This document shows positions 27,189-36,373 of a DNA stretch of 64,000 nt, one piece after another. The stretch's first letter is position 1. Each line of letters begins with the position of its first letter. The position numbers and the translations under genes were made by a program. Origin of the DNA: Nostoc flagelliforme FACHB-838 (lineage in GTDB: Bacteria; Cyanobacteriota; Cyanobacteriia; Cyanobacteriales; Nostocaceae); NCBI RefSeq assembly GCF_014698065.1, contig NZ_JACJSI010000028.1, positions 1 to 64,000 of the forward strand, read 5' to 3'. The notes below the pieces were generated by a model. It ran no database searches and was not told the origin of the DNA. It was given only the letters and a program-made list of their open reading frames with translations.

Positions 27189-27312
27189 TAAAGTAAGAAA
27201 AATACTAAAAAGACCGCTATGCCACGCTTTAATAACGCTGCGCGAAATTCAAAATTACGAATTTGCAAGGGTTTCATTGAAATAAAAACTGGAGATTGGG
27301 AAAATTTAAACA

Positions 27313-27360
27313 GGGATTCAGCCCCCAATCCCCAATTCCCAATCCTCAATCCTTATTCCC
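27313..27360. repeat. CCCCAAT heptamer tract
   Basis: CCCCCAATCCCCAATTCCCA and following variants form an intergenic short tandem repeat tract between the genes at 26532 and 27424. Confidence 0.65.
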
Positions 27361-27423
27361 CTAAATAGCTGCCTTCTTGGACTAGCAGTTAATCTAGGAT
27401 GATAAAGTTGCAAAATTGCTTTA

Positions 27424-29175
27424 ATGGCAAAATCTCGACGAATCGCTAAACTCGGTGCTTACTTACGACCCCATTGGCGGGAGGTGTCTTTAGGCATTCT
27501 CGCTTTGTTGTCTGTCAATGCACTGGGCGTTTATATCCCCTTGTTGATTCGTGCTAGTGTTGACAAACTCTCCACAACCTTCATCTTAAACCAAATAATA
27601 CATGACGTAGTAATCATTGTATTACTAAGTTCGGCGATGTGGCTAATGCGAATGGCATCCCGTATTTGGCTATTTGGGGTGGGGCGGCAGGTGGAATTTG
27701 ACCTGAAACAACGGATTTTTGAACACTTACTCAAGCTGGAGCCGGCTTATTTTGCTAGTAATACTGCTGGCGATTTGATTAATCGAGCTACCAGTGATGT
27801 GGATAATATCAAGCGGTTGTTGGGTTTTGCAATTTTGAGCTTGGCAAATACCTTCTTTGCTTACGCCTTGACACTGCCAGTCATGCTGACGATTAGTGTG
27901 GAACTCACACTAGCTTCCCTGGCAGTTTACCCTTTTATGCTCTTGTTAGTGAGCATGTTTAGCGATCGCTTACGCAAACAACAAGCAGAAGTCCAAGAGC
28001 AACTCTCTGACATCAGCGAACTCATTCAGGAGGATATTAGTGGCATTGCCTTAATAAAAATCTATGCTCAAGAAGCAAACGAGCGTCGAGCCTTCTCCAA
28101 GAAAAATCAGCAGCTATTAACTGCTAACTTGGAATTGGCAAAAATCCGCAATACACTTTTTTCGCTTATTGGCGGACTAGCTAACGTCAGTTCACTAGTA
28201 ATCATCTGGCTAGGGGCGGCGCGGATATCTTCTGGGACGCTTCAAGTTGGCGACTTTTTAGTATTGCTAATTTATGTAGAGCGTTTAGTTTTCCCTACAG
28301 CCTTTTTAGGATTCACAATTACTGCCTATCAACGGGGTGAAGTTAGTATTGATCGCCTTGAATCTATTCTCTCTGTCACACCGAAAATTAAAGATGCAGC
28401 CGATGCAATCCATTTGCCTATAGCTGAACTTAAAGGAGAACTGACAGCTAAAAATCTCACCTACAATTACCCTGCTTCCACGACTCCAGCTTTAGCAAAT
28501 ATTAACTTTACCATTGCTCCGGGAGAAACCGTGGCCATTGTTGGGGCGATTGGTTCAGGGAAATCCACTTTGGCCAATGCTTTGCCGCGCCTGTTGGATA
28601 TTGAATCAGGACAATTGTTTTTAGATGGGGTGGATATTACCAAGATAGCTTTGGCAGATTTACGAGGTGCGATCGCCTACGTTCCTCAAGATAACTTTTT
28701 ATTTAGCACCACCATCAAAAATAATATCCGCTACGGCGATCCTGTTAGCGAACAAGAGCAGATAGAATCTGTTGCTAAACTTGCTCAAATTGAATCAGAA
28801 ATTCACAATTTTCCCCAGCAATATGAAACTCTTGTTGGTGAACGCGGTATTACTCTTTCTGGCGGTCAGCGACAACGTACTGCTTTAGCTAGAGCAATGC
28901 TAGTAAATGCTCCAGTGTTAATTTTGGATGATGCTCTCTCTAGTGTAGATAATCAAACAGCTACGCAAATCCTCAAAAATCTCTCTGGTGGTACTGAACG
29001 AAAAACAGTAGTTTTTATTACGCACCAATTATCAGCGGCGGCGGCTACTGACCGAATTTTTGTGATGGAAAAGGGGAAAATTGTCCAGGTAGGCAATCAC
29101 TTGGAACTTTTGCAACAAGAGGGTTTATACAGAACTTTGTGGAGCCAACATCAAGTTGAGGAATTACTACGGTGA
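27424..29175 (+). CDS. ABC exporter, fused permease and ATPase
   Basis: The 583-residue half-transporter has six membrane helices in the first 310 residues, with the exporter-type coupling segment AGDLINRATSDVDNIKRLLG. The nucleotide-binding domain shows Walker A GAIGSGKST (about 374-382), Q-loop YVPQDN, signature LSGGQRQRTALARA (about 478), Walker B VLILDDALSSVD and the H-loop VFITHQL. It works as a dimer, exporting lipid, peptide or drug-like substrates. The neighbours give no hint of the substrate. A stem-loop follows at 29217. Confidence 0.94.
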   Translation: MAKSRRIAKLGAYLRPHWREVSLGILALLSVNALGVYIPLLIRASVDKLSTTFILNQIIHDVVIIVLLSSAMWLMRMASRIWLFGVGRQVEFDLKQRIFEHLLKLEPAYFASNTAGDLINRATSDVDNIKRLLGFAILSLANTFFAYALTLPVMLTISVELTLASLAVYPFMLLLVSMFSDRLRKQQAEVQEQLSDISELIQEDISGIALIKIYAQEANERRAFSKKNQQLLTANLELAKIRNTLFSLIGGLANVSSLVIIWLGAARISSGTLQVGDFLVLLIYVERLVFPTAFLGFTITAYQRGEVSIDRLESILSVTPKIKDAADAIHLPIAELKGELTAKNLTYNYPASTTPALANINFTIAPGETVAIVGAIGSGKSTLANALPRLLDIESGQLFLDGVDITKIALADLRGAIAYVPQDNFLFSTTIKNNIRYGDPVSEQEQIESVAKLAQIESEIHNFPQQYETLVGERGITLSGGQRQRTALARAMLVNAPVLILDDALSSVDNQTATQILKNLSGGTERKTVVFITHQLSAAAATDRIFVMEKGKIVQVGNHLELLQQEGLYRTLWSQHQVEELLR

Positions 29176-29216
29176 AGTTCTGACCTATAAGTATATCTTC
29201 TTTACTACAAGTAGAA

Positions 29217-29247
29217 ACCCCAAGTTGGCTTCGCCTCAGCTTGGGGT
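29217..29247. terminator. Shared hairpin between convergent genes
   Basis: ACCCCAAG and CTTGGGGT pair around a TTGGCTTCGCCTCAG loop, between the stops of the ABC exporter and the methyltransferase. Confidence 0.65.
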
Positions 29248-29260
29248 AATTTATTTGGGA

Positions 29261-29923
29261 TTACTTCTTCAGTGCCAAAGTTAAGCCATCAGCGATCGCT
29301 ATTAAACTAAGATTAACTCGCTCGTCTTGATGCAGCTTTTGATTAAAAGCACGAATTCTTTTAGTTCTATTATCTTGCACTTGGGGGTCGGCAACCCTGC
29401 CTGACCAGAGGACATTATCGATCGCAATCAGTCCTCCCGGACGCACTAATTGCAGCGATTGCTCATAATAGCCATCATAGTTGCTCTTATCTGCATCGAT
29501 GAAGGCGAAATCAAATGTTTCTGCTTCTCCTGTTGTCAATAGCCGATCCAAAGTCTCTAAAGCTGGGGCAATATGTAATTGAATTTTCTCTGCCACTCCT
29601 GCTTGCTGCCAATAGCGCCGAGCGATCGTTGTAAACTCCTCACTCACATCACAGGCTACCACCTTACCGTCACTTGGTAACGCCAATGCCACCACCAAGG
29701 CACTATAACCTGTAAATACCCCAATATCCAAAGTTTTCTTAACTCCCAACAACTGCACCAGCAACGCTATAAACTGCCCCTGTTCGGGAGCAATCTGCAT
29801 TCTACCTATTGGATACTGGGCTGTTTCCTGTCTTAGTTGAGTTAGAATTTCTGGTTCTCGCAGAGAAACTGACAGTAAATAGTCATAGAGGTTTTGTTCG
29901 AGTCCTAGTGTTTGAGTGGTCAT
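29261..29923 (-). CDS. Class I SAM-dependent O-methyltransferase (CCoAMT-like)
   Basis: The 220-residue product matches the cation-dependent catechol/caffeoyl-CoA O-methyltransferase family: motif I LDIGVFTGYSALVVALALP, acidic loop VVACDVSEE, metal-site AFIDADKSNYDGYYE, then GGLIAIDNVLWSGRV and final IADGLTLALKK. Asp in DAD and DN coordinate the divalent metal. The length is normal. In cyanobacteria such enzymes methylate catechols or mycosporine-type precursors, but no such cluster is here. Confidence 0.92.
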   Translation of the reverse strand: MTTQTLGLEQNLYDYLLSVSLREPEILTQLRQETAQYPIGRMQIAPEQGQFIALLVQLLGVKKTLDIGVFTGYSALVVALALPSDGKVVACDVSEEFTTIARRYWQQAGVAEKIQLHIAPALETLDRLLTTGEAETFDFAFIDADKSNYDGYYEQSLQLVRPGGLIAIDNVLWSGRVADPQVQDNRTKRIRAFNQKLHQDERVNLSLIAIADGLTLALKK

Positions 29924-29949
29924 ACCGTGCGTTCCTCTTTTGTCTAAAC

Positions 29950-30115
29950 CCCATAGACGAATGGCACTAAAATAAGCCCAAAGTCTTGTGTTGCCTTGTT
30001 CCCAGGCTCCAGCCTAGGAACGCCTTCTAGGAGGCTTTGCCTCTCGTCAAGAAAGAAGAGGCAGCCCATTTGGAATACATTCCCAGTCTTCAGACATACC
30101 GTGTACACACAAGTC
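29950..30115. repeat. Rearranged copy of the 36104-36297 repeat
   Basis: GACGAATGGCACTAAAATAA and following (GCCCAAAGTC) match the left half of the element at 36104. The end sequence CCGTGTACACACAAGTC at 30099-30115 is that element's right end in inverted orientation. A small dispersed repeat (GGAGGCTTTGCCTC) sits between. It fills most of the 29924-30456 gap, where no gene is seen. Confidence 0.6.
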
Positions 30116-30456
30116 GAATTTCTTCTTAAATCCCAAACATTACCGACTTAATCGCACTGATGGTTAGGGTGGGGTAAAACTAAAGCTAAAACCTTAGTAA
30201 ATCAGGTTTCAGGTAAAGTTTTGAGAATTTATGCAATAAATATATTGAATTCGGGTGGTTATGGATACAAATGACTCTGAAAGTGATGTAGTTTGTAATT
30301 ATTATGCAATAAACCAGCACACAGACATTCTATATGTAGAGATATGTAGAGATATTGCATACCAAGCCATTGCTTGAGTTACTTGCCTAAACCCTTCTAG
30401 AATAAAAACTATTGTAGGGAAATTTTATTACTAAACTTGCTTTTATTCTGGGAGGT

Positions 30457-31398
30457 ATGATGAGCCGTCCAATAATTCTTGGTATTGTAGGCGACAGCGC
30501 TGCTGGGAAAACAACACTAACGCGAGGAATCGCTCAGGTACTCGGCCCAGAAAATGTTACGCTCATTTGCACAGATGATTATCACCGTTACGATCGCCAA
30601 CAACGTGCAGAGATTGGCATCACTGCCCTCCACCCTGATTGTAACCACTTAGATATTATGCAGCAACACCTGTCGTTGCTACGCACAGGACAACCAATTC
30701 TCAAACCAGTTTATAGCCATAAAACCGGCACATTCGAACCACCGCAGTATATCAAGCCCAATAAATTCGTAATTATTGAGGGATTACTCGGTTATTCTAC
30801 CCGTGTTGCCCGTGACTCTTACGATGTAAAAGTTTATCTTGCGCCTCCTGAAGAACTACGCACTAAGTGGAAAGTCAAGCGGGATACCCAAAAACGGGGT
30901 TACACTGCTGAACAGGTATTAGCAGAATTAGAAAAACGGGAATCAGACTCAGCACAATTTATTCGTCCGCAGCGGCAATGGTCTGATATAGTTATTAGTT
31001 TTTATCCACCTACTGGGGAAGATGATGAAACCAATGGACATTTAAATGTGCGTTTGGTACTACGTCCGTCAATTCCCCACCCAGATTTTACGCAGATTAT
31101 CAACCCTGGTTATGGTAATTCTGACTCAGCGATTCGCCTGGGACTAGACAGAGATATGAGTAAACCGGTGGATGTCTTAGAAGTTGATGGACACGCCACC
31201 TTAGAACAGGTGAATAAGCTAGAGCATATTATTTGTTCTGATATGCCCCATTTACGAAGTATTTGCGATCGCGAAAGTAATCCAGAACTGGGTAAAATTG
31301 CTGGTACAACTGGAGAAACACTGCAAAGTTATCCTCTGGCTTTGACTCAGTTAATCATTACCTACCACATGCTCAAAGCAACGCAAATTTATCAGTAG
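30457..31398 (+). CDS. Phosphoribulokinase-family paralogue
   Basis: 313 residues. It keeps the core of phosphoribulokinase/uridine kinase: P-loop GDSAAGKTT (about 12-20), ICTDDYHRYDRQQRAEIGIT and TALHPDCNHLDIM (substrate loop), KPVYSHKTGTF, and FVIIEGLLGY (Walker B). In photosynthetic PRK the P-loop reads GDSGCGKST. Here that redox-regulatory Cys is replaced by Ala and the C-terminal Cys pair near a PGI motif is missing, so thioredoxin/CP12 control is not expected. It may phosphorylate another sugar or nucleoside. A GGGAGG site precedes the ATG. Confidence 0.85.
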   Translation: MMSRPIILGIVGDSAAGKTTLTRGIAQVLGPENVTLICTDDYHRYDRQQRAEIGITALHPDCNHLDIMQQHLSLLRTGQPILKPVYSHKTGTFEPPQYIKPNKFVIIEGLLGYSTRVARDSYDVKVYLAPPEELRTKWKVKRDTQKRGYTAEQVLAELEKRESDSAQFIRPQRQWSDIVISFYPPTGEDDETNGHLNVRLVLRPSIPHPDFTQIINPGYGNSDSAIRLGLDRDMSKPVDVLEVDGHATLEQVNKLEHIICSDMPHLRSICDRESNPELGKIAGTTGETLQSYPLALTQLIITYHMLKATQIYQ

Positions 31399-31480
31399 AC
31401 ATCTAGTGAAATTAAATATGCGTTATCCATAACCCTTGTAGAGACGTAACACTGCTATGTCTCTATATTCTCCTATGTCT
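31397..31480. repeat. MITE-like repeat, copy 2
   Basis: It starts right at the stop codon of the PRK paralogue with AGACATCT and carries TTATCCATAACCCTTGTAGA and TCTCTATATTC, ending ATGTCT. Same family as 13819-13908. Its hairpin may now serve as terminator for the kinase gene. Confidence 0.75.
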
Positions 31481-31488
31481 AATTCTTA

Positions 31489-32250
31489 TCATGATAGTGA
31501 CTTGACGGGTGCTTGCAGCAGTTCAATATCTCTAATCTCAAGAATGCCACTACTCTCAAATTGCACACTAACCCTCTTCTGTCACTCTCCGAAAACATTT
31601 GCCTTTTCTAAAATCTAGAGCTTTTGTATAGCAAGCGATTGCGCGATTATTTTCTAATAACAAATACAAGACCTATTTTTTTCTAATAGTATAACTTGTA
31701 TTGATTGCCTCATGAGGCTTCTAGCGATAGCCTTCCCGGAGAGTGACAGAAGAGGGCTAATTTGAACTTTAGCAGCATCGGCTTCTTTTTTAAAATGGGC
31801 ACGCGCTTCGTAAGGCTTAAAATTTTCCGTTGGTGAAACTCCTGTAGACCATCAAGTTGTTCTCATTTCGCCCCATTGTCCTGTCCTACATAAACCTAAA
31901 CTCACATTAATTGGTTTTTCTGTGTCTAGCGCTTTCGCGTTAAATTGACAAGCAAGAACACACTCTTGGACATCGGGCGCTGCAACTTCAAACAAGATGA
32001 CATTTCGCAAAGGATTTGTACTAATCATTAACTGCTGAATATTGTCGTCATAGGCTTCAATTCGCCAACTTTCTCCGAAAATTGCAATGCCTCCCCTTGT
32101 CACCGTGAAATCGGCAGGTGTGAATCGACGAATCAGCACAAATGGCTCTGCGGGTTCGGGAACGCCGAAGCGTTTTTGCAGATCGTTACCAACTTCTTGG
32201 ATTTTAGAGTCAATAAAACCTTTGAGATTGTTGAATAAATCATCAAACAT
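31489..32250 (-). pseudogene. Small conserved gene broken by a stop codon and a MITE insertion
   Basis: From ATG 32250 (or 32274) the frame gives 132-140 residues (MFDDLFNNLKGFIDSKIQEV, then FTVTRGGIAIFGESWRIEAY) up to TGA at 31852-31854. The same frame then continues sensibly (WSTGVSPTENFKPYEARAHF, KKEADAAKVQ) until it hits an inverted-repeat element (31572-31756). Beyond the element the frame resumes FESSGILEIRDIELLQAPVK and stops at 31489-31491. The parent was about 190 residues of unknown function, with no signal peptide. A nonsense change plus an insertion make it a pseudogene. Confidence 0.7.
31572..31756. mobile_element. 185-bp MITE with 20-bp perfect terminal inverted repeats
   Basis: CCCTCTTCTGTCACTCTCCG at 31572-31591 is exactly inverted at 31737-31756. 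The interior is AT-rich and non-coding, with a small dispersed repeat next to the right end (GCTTCTAGCGATAGCC). It splits the small gene described above. No transposase is encoded, so it must have moved in trans. Confidence 0.75.
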
Positions 32251-32440
32251 AGCGTAGTTTACCGCCGTAGGCATCGCCCCAAATCATATTATTTTTAGTG
32301 TTCCCTTTGAAAGTTACAAATAAGATTACCCATAAAAACTTACCAAAATTAAAGATTTTCTCAAATAAAGATGATTTTAAGAGCAAACAAGGGATAAATA
32401 AAGATAGTTCCATCTAGGGTGAGTATTCTCTTAGTTTGCT

Positions 32441-33172
32441 ATGACCTATTGCCTCAGAATTGCCGACCTTCCTACAAATGAGCGTCCGCGTGAGCGATTA
32501 ATGACGCATGGTGCCAAAATTTTAGCCACAGCAGAGTTAATCGCAATTCTTCTAGGCACCGGTCAAGGGCCAGGAAAATTATCTGCTGTGGGTTTGGGAC
32601 AATATATTTTGAGCGAATTAGGCAAACACCAACGCGATCCTTTGGTAGTTCTGCGAGAAGTTAGCCCTGCTGAGTTGATGCAAATTTCTGGTGTTGGCCC
32701 AGCGAAGGCGACAAGTATTTTAGCGGCAATAGAATTGGGTAAACGCGCTTTTCAATCTCGTCCCAACGATGGCACATTAATTGATAGCCCACTTGCTGCT
32801 GCTGCTACCCTTAGCCAAGATTTGATGTGGCAGATACAAGAACGTTTTGCAGTGGTGCTGTTAGATGTCAAGAATCGCTTATTGGGTACGCAAGTAATTA
32901 CTATTGGCACCGCAACCGAAACCCTAGCCTCTCCTCGTGATATTTTTCGAGAAGTTATTCGTCAAGGCGCAACGCGGGTAATAGTTGCCCACAATCATCC
33001 TTCTGGGAACCTTGAACCCAGCCAAGAAGATATAGAATTGACGCGTCAGTTGTTAGCAGGGGCGCAGCTTTTGGGCATTCCCGTACTAGATCATCTGATT
33101 TTGGGCAATGGCAATCATCAGAGTTTACGGGAAGTGACAACGTTGTGGGATGAACATCCACAGGGAGATTAA
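32441..33172 (+). CDS. radC: RadC-family JAB-domain protein
   Basis: 243 residues. An N-terminal helix-hairpin-helix part (about 60-85, [20 protein letters not shown]) precedes the JAB/MPN+ domain with the metal motif [16 protein letters not shown] (near 183-198) and upstream Glu in DIFREV. RadC proteins are widespread. The old role in DNA repair is disputed, and the JAB domain resembles deubiquitinase-type metalloproteases. The start ATG is followed at once by the conserved [15 protein letters not shown]. It is single, with a strong hairpin downstream. Confidence 0.95.
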   Translation: MTYCLRIADLPTNERPRERLMTHGAKILATAELIAILLGTGQGPGKLSAVGLGQYILSELGKHQRDPLVVLREVSPAELMQISGVGPAKATSILAAIELGKRAFQSRPNDGTLIDSPLAAAATLSQDLMWQIQERFAVVLLDVKNRLLGTQVITIGTATETLASPRDIFREVIRQGATRVIVAHNHPSGNLEPSQEDIELTRQLLAGAQLLGIPVLDHLILGNGNHQSLREVTTLWDEHPQGD

Positions 33173-33213
33173 AATAATTCGTAATTAGAGACTCGTGAGA
33201 ATTGCAACCCGCA

Positions 33214-33244
33214 GATCCCGGACTTCTTTAAGAAGTCCGGGATC
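33214..33244. terminator. 15-bp perfect hairpin
   Basis: GATCCCGGACTTCTT and AAGAAGTCCGGGATC around one base, followed by TTGTTTCT. It lies between convergent radC and the SDR gene. The palindrome type is repeated in many cyanobacterial genomes. Confidence 0.75.
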
Positions 33245-33284
33245 TTGTTTCTGCGCGTTTGATTTAGGATTGCTATGGTAAAAC

Positions 33285-34076
33285 TTACTTACTTTCCTGC
33301 ATACTTCTCACTAATTTAGTCACTAGCTTTCTAGGAGTAAATCTTACAGATTCCGCAAGGAGCTTATTTTTAATTCCAGGAACAACAACAGTTTTGTTTT
33401 CTAATAGACCACGATAGCCGATTTGGGCTACTGTATCCGCAGTCATAATTTTTTGACCGCTTACTAGCTTTGAGTCTTCCATTGCGGCTCTTTGTTGAAA
33501 ACCTGATTCTGTAGGCCCTGGACAAAGTGCTGTCACCGAGACACCTGTACCTTCTAACTCATTAGCGATCGCTTCGGTAAATGATAAGACGTATGCTTTA
33601 CTAGCGTAGTAAACTGCCATCAGTGGCCCTGGTTGAAAAGCAGCAGTCGAAGCCACATTTAATATTTTTCCAGACCCCTGCTTAACCATATCCTTGAGGA
33701 ATAACTTGGTTAAATGTGTCAGACATAAAATATTGACCTGTAGCAATTGCAGTTCAGAATTAAGGTCAATTTCGTTAAATAATCCGTAGGTAGCAAACCC
33801 AGCATTATTTATCAGCACATCAACTCTGATAGATGCTTGTTTTAACTCAGTGAAAATTTCTTCTGGTGCTGATGGGTTAGATAAATCCTTGAATATAACT
33901 TTGACACCAATGCCAAATTTACTTTTAAATTCATCAGCAATTTCATTCAGCTTGTCCACGCTTCTAGCTACTAACACAAGATTGTAACCATCCTGAGCAA
34001 ATAACTTAGCGAATTCATAACCGATGCCGCCAGATGCACCAGTAATAAGAGCCGTTTGTTTGCGATTACTCTGCAT
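33285..34076 (-). CDS. Short-chain dehydrogenase/reductase
   Basis: 263 residues from ATG 34076, preferred over 34142 because GAGAGGA lies before it and the fold starts at once. It is a classical SDR: TGASGGIG cofactor loop (about 10-17), VARS with basic residue for NADP(H), NNAGFATYG, catalytic Ser in NVASTAA, YYASKAYV (YxxxK near 156), and LCPGPTESGF. The family reduces or oxidises hydroxyl/keto groups of small molecules. The substrate is unknown. Confidence 0.93.
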   Translation of the reverse strand: MQSNRKQTALITGASGGIGYEFAKLFAQDGYNLVLVARSVDKLNEIADEFKSKFGIGVKVIFKDLSNPSAPEEIFTELKQASIRVDVLINNAGFATYGLFNEIDLNSELQLLQVNILCLTHLTKLFLKDMVKQGSGKILNVASTAAFQPGPLMAVYYASKAYVLSFTEAIANELEGTGVSVTALCPGPTESGFQQRAAMEDSKLVSGQKIMTADTVAQIGYRGLLENKTVVVPGIKNKLLAESVRFTPRKLVTKLVRSMQESK

Positions 34077-34284
34077 AATTTTTCCTCTCTTAACAGATTG
34101 AACTGGGGATTGGGGACTGGGACAATTTTGATGAGGATTCAAACCCTAACCAAATTGGGAAAAAGACTCTTTCCCTGTACCCAGTCTCGGAGCTAATATT
34201 CCTCCCTGACAAGCTTTAGCTTGTTCGCCTAGGGTCTCGTAGAGAAGTTAGGGAAAGAAAGGGCGCAACCCGTTGAAAACTAAT

Positions 34285-34321
34285 AGACATCTCCAGAAAT
34301 TAAAGTTTTTCGGAGATGTTT
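34285..34321. repeat. MITE-like repeat, short derivative (copy 3)
   Basis: AGACATCTCCAGAAATTAAA, then CGGAGATGTT: both ends of the 13819-type repeat with the middle deleted. It lies in the 34077-34463 gap, which also has heptamer-like GGGGACTGGGA near 34100 and otherwise no gene. Confidence 0.65.
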
Positions 34322-34463
34322 TATGAATCATCAGTCATTAGTAACCTAACGCTCTTTAACCTTACTTATTCTCTCTTCAGAATAATTAAAAAGCACTAAT
34401 TAACTATAACTAATCACTGACTACACTATAACAAGCACTCTCCACAGTACTTAACAATCACAT

Positions 34464-35948
34464 TTATTGCCAGCGCGAAATTTCCAAGCGAACTGACGCG
34501 TTTGTTCCTAAAACTTTTTGTCCACGTTCAGGTAAAGGAACATACGCAACATATATATCAGAACTGGATTCTCGGTTGGAATTTAACTTGATTAATGGCT
34601 CTTTTGCATCAGAATTCCAACTGTATATAGCTCCATAAGTACTATTTGATTCGGCAACATCAGTAATTAGATAGTCAGACCACAGGGGTACTTGGTCAAG
34701 ATGACTATCACGCAACCAATTTGTCTCTTGTTTTGTGAAAGAATGCAGTGCTAAACGCAGAGCATATCTACAGACATTATTATCACTGGCTGAGTTTCTT
34801 GGTATTAAAAAAGCTGTAAATAGAGGAACGGGTTTATCTGTTCTAGTTAACTCTTGTGTGATTGGACAATAATGACCGATCGATTGCTCATATATAGGAA
34901 CAGGAAGACCACGCAAAGCAATTCTAGTTTCCAGTTGATAAAAATTCTTGTCTCGGTCTTTCAGCTGGATATTGCTCAAAGACAGTTTCACTTGGATATC
35001 ACCAAACAAAAAACGTTGCAGGTTTTGATAACCTTCTTCGGAGTTCAATATGCCATAACGTCCACCATGAGTACGGTGAACATAAGCACGATGAGATCCT
35101 GCGATGTAAGCTTTATCTATCTGAACTAGACCATCACTTTTGACCCCCACAGTCTTGCGTGAAAGACCAAAAGCATCTTCATAGTCATGTGCATTAGTTC
35201 CGATTAAAGAAAAAACGCGGTCTGGCGAAAACTTATTCTCTAAACTTTGTAGTTTTTCTAGCTGAAATTTATCGGGTAACTTATCGGTTCGTTGGACACG
35301 AGGTGTTAAGTACTGATACATCCGTTGAGGCCCAAAGTCATCAGAATTATTCAATTGGAACCTGTCTCTAAGTTCTTCAAGCATCCCACTTCCTACCTCA
35401 AAATAAATACCACCATGAGGTGTGGCGTAGGTAAATAATTTGTCAATGTGATCGACGGCTTTCTCACCTTTTTCTGGATAAATCTTTTGAATCAAGCTGC
35501 GGCAAACAAGTCCTCCCATTGAGTGCGCCACAAGGTAAACTTTGGCTGCACCTGTGGTTTGCTTCACATTCTGAATCAGTTTTCTTAAACCACTCGCTAT
35601 CTCTTCCATCTCCTGCCTAACTACACTTGAAGAACCAAAACTAGGTGTAGTTACATCATAAAATCGGTAGATCCAAATAGTTTTATAAAGTTGGTTAGAT
35701 AATCTTTTAATTTGATTGCTCACATTTTGATTGTCAACAATCGGTTGATAACCATGATCGGTCATTAGCCGCAGCAATGGACTCTCGAAAAAAAACTTCT
35801 GGGGATTTTCCTTTTCATCCACTCGAATATGAGTCGAACCATTATTGAATCCATAAAACGGATCATTAACTGTTTGCTCAACATCTTTTTGTGTACCTGC
35901 ATATCCACGAACAAAGATGATTGGTAAATACTGCATATATATCCTCAC
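34464..35948 (-). CDS. Lipase/PGAP1-like alpha/beta hydrolase
   Basis: 494 residues. YLPIIFVRGYAG near the N-terminus resembles the oxyanion strand of lipases (PIxFVHGF). VYLVAHSMGGLVCRSLI (nucleophile Ser near 143) fits LCAT/PGAP1-like enzymes, and TYATPHGGIYFEVG is the typical next strand. A late His in YVHRTHGGRYGI (about 300) may complete the triad. The last 150 residues form an extra beta-rich domain. No signal peptide, so probably cytoplasmic or lipid-associated. It lies beside the cytochrome/flavoenzyme block but is separated by a repeat. Confidence 0.8.
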   Translation of the reverse strand: MRIYMQYLPIIFVRGYAGTQKDVEQTVNDPFYGFNNGSTHIRVDEKENPQKFFFESPLLRLMTDHGYQPIVDNQNVSNQIKRLSNQLYKTIWIYRFYDVTTPSFGSSSVVRQEMEEIASGLRKLIQNVKQTTGAAKVYLVAHSMGGLVCRSLIQKIYPEKGEKAVDHIDKLFTYATPHGGIYFEVGSGMLEELRDRFQLNNSDDFGPQRMYQYLTPRVQRTDKLPDKFQLEKLQSLENKFSPDRVFSLIGTNAHDYEDAFGLSRKTVGVKSDGLVQIDKAYIAGSHRAYVHRTHGGRYGILNSEEGYQNLQRFLFGDIQVKLSLSNIQLKDRDKNFYQLETRIALRGLPVPIYEQSIGHYCPITQELTRTDKPVPLFTAFLIPRNSASDNNVCRYALRLALHSFTKQETNWLRDSHLDQVPLWSDYLITDVAESNSTYGAIYSWNSDAKEPLIKLNSNRESSSDIYVAYVPLPERGQKVLGTNASVRLEISRWQ

Positions 35949-36103
35949 TATTTAATAAATATTTTTGCTCGTTCCCAGATTTAACCGAGAACGAGTATAG
36001 AGTATCAAGACAACTTGTCTTAGAAATAAATCCGCTTGAGTTAAAGTTTTATCTGTCCTAAACCTTCTGAGAAAAAAGGAAATTAGAGTAAACCTTTTTA
36101 AGA

Positions 36104-36297
36104 CTACGGTGTATATACGAATGGTACTAAGATAAGCCCAAAGTCCTGTATTGACTCATTCCTAGCCTGGAGGCTAGGAATGCCGATTGGGGTCAAAAAC
36201 TAAGCCAGAGACTCAATGAATGCATTCCCAGGCGGTAGCCCAGTAACAAGTCAAGCCTTATCAAGCTAAGTTCTTAGGACTTGTGTGTACACCGTAG
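36104..36297. repeat. Dispersed repeat with inverted ends
   Basis: The left end CTACGGTGTATATAC and right end GTGTGTACACCGTAG are inverted copies with few changes. The interior holds a hairpin CATTCCTAGCCTGGAGGCTA. Related pieces lie at 29950-30115 and 8464-8484. It fills most of the 35949-36373 gap. Confidence 0.7.
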
Positions 36298-36373
36298 CTT
36301 TTGAAGTCAAGCAACTGGCATAGCTTGGAGGGATATTCCGGGGTCAAATATTATGAACCCCGGCATATTGGTG

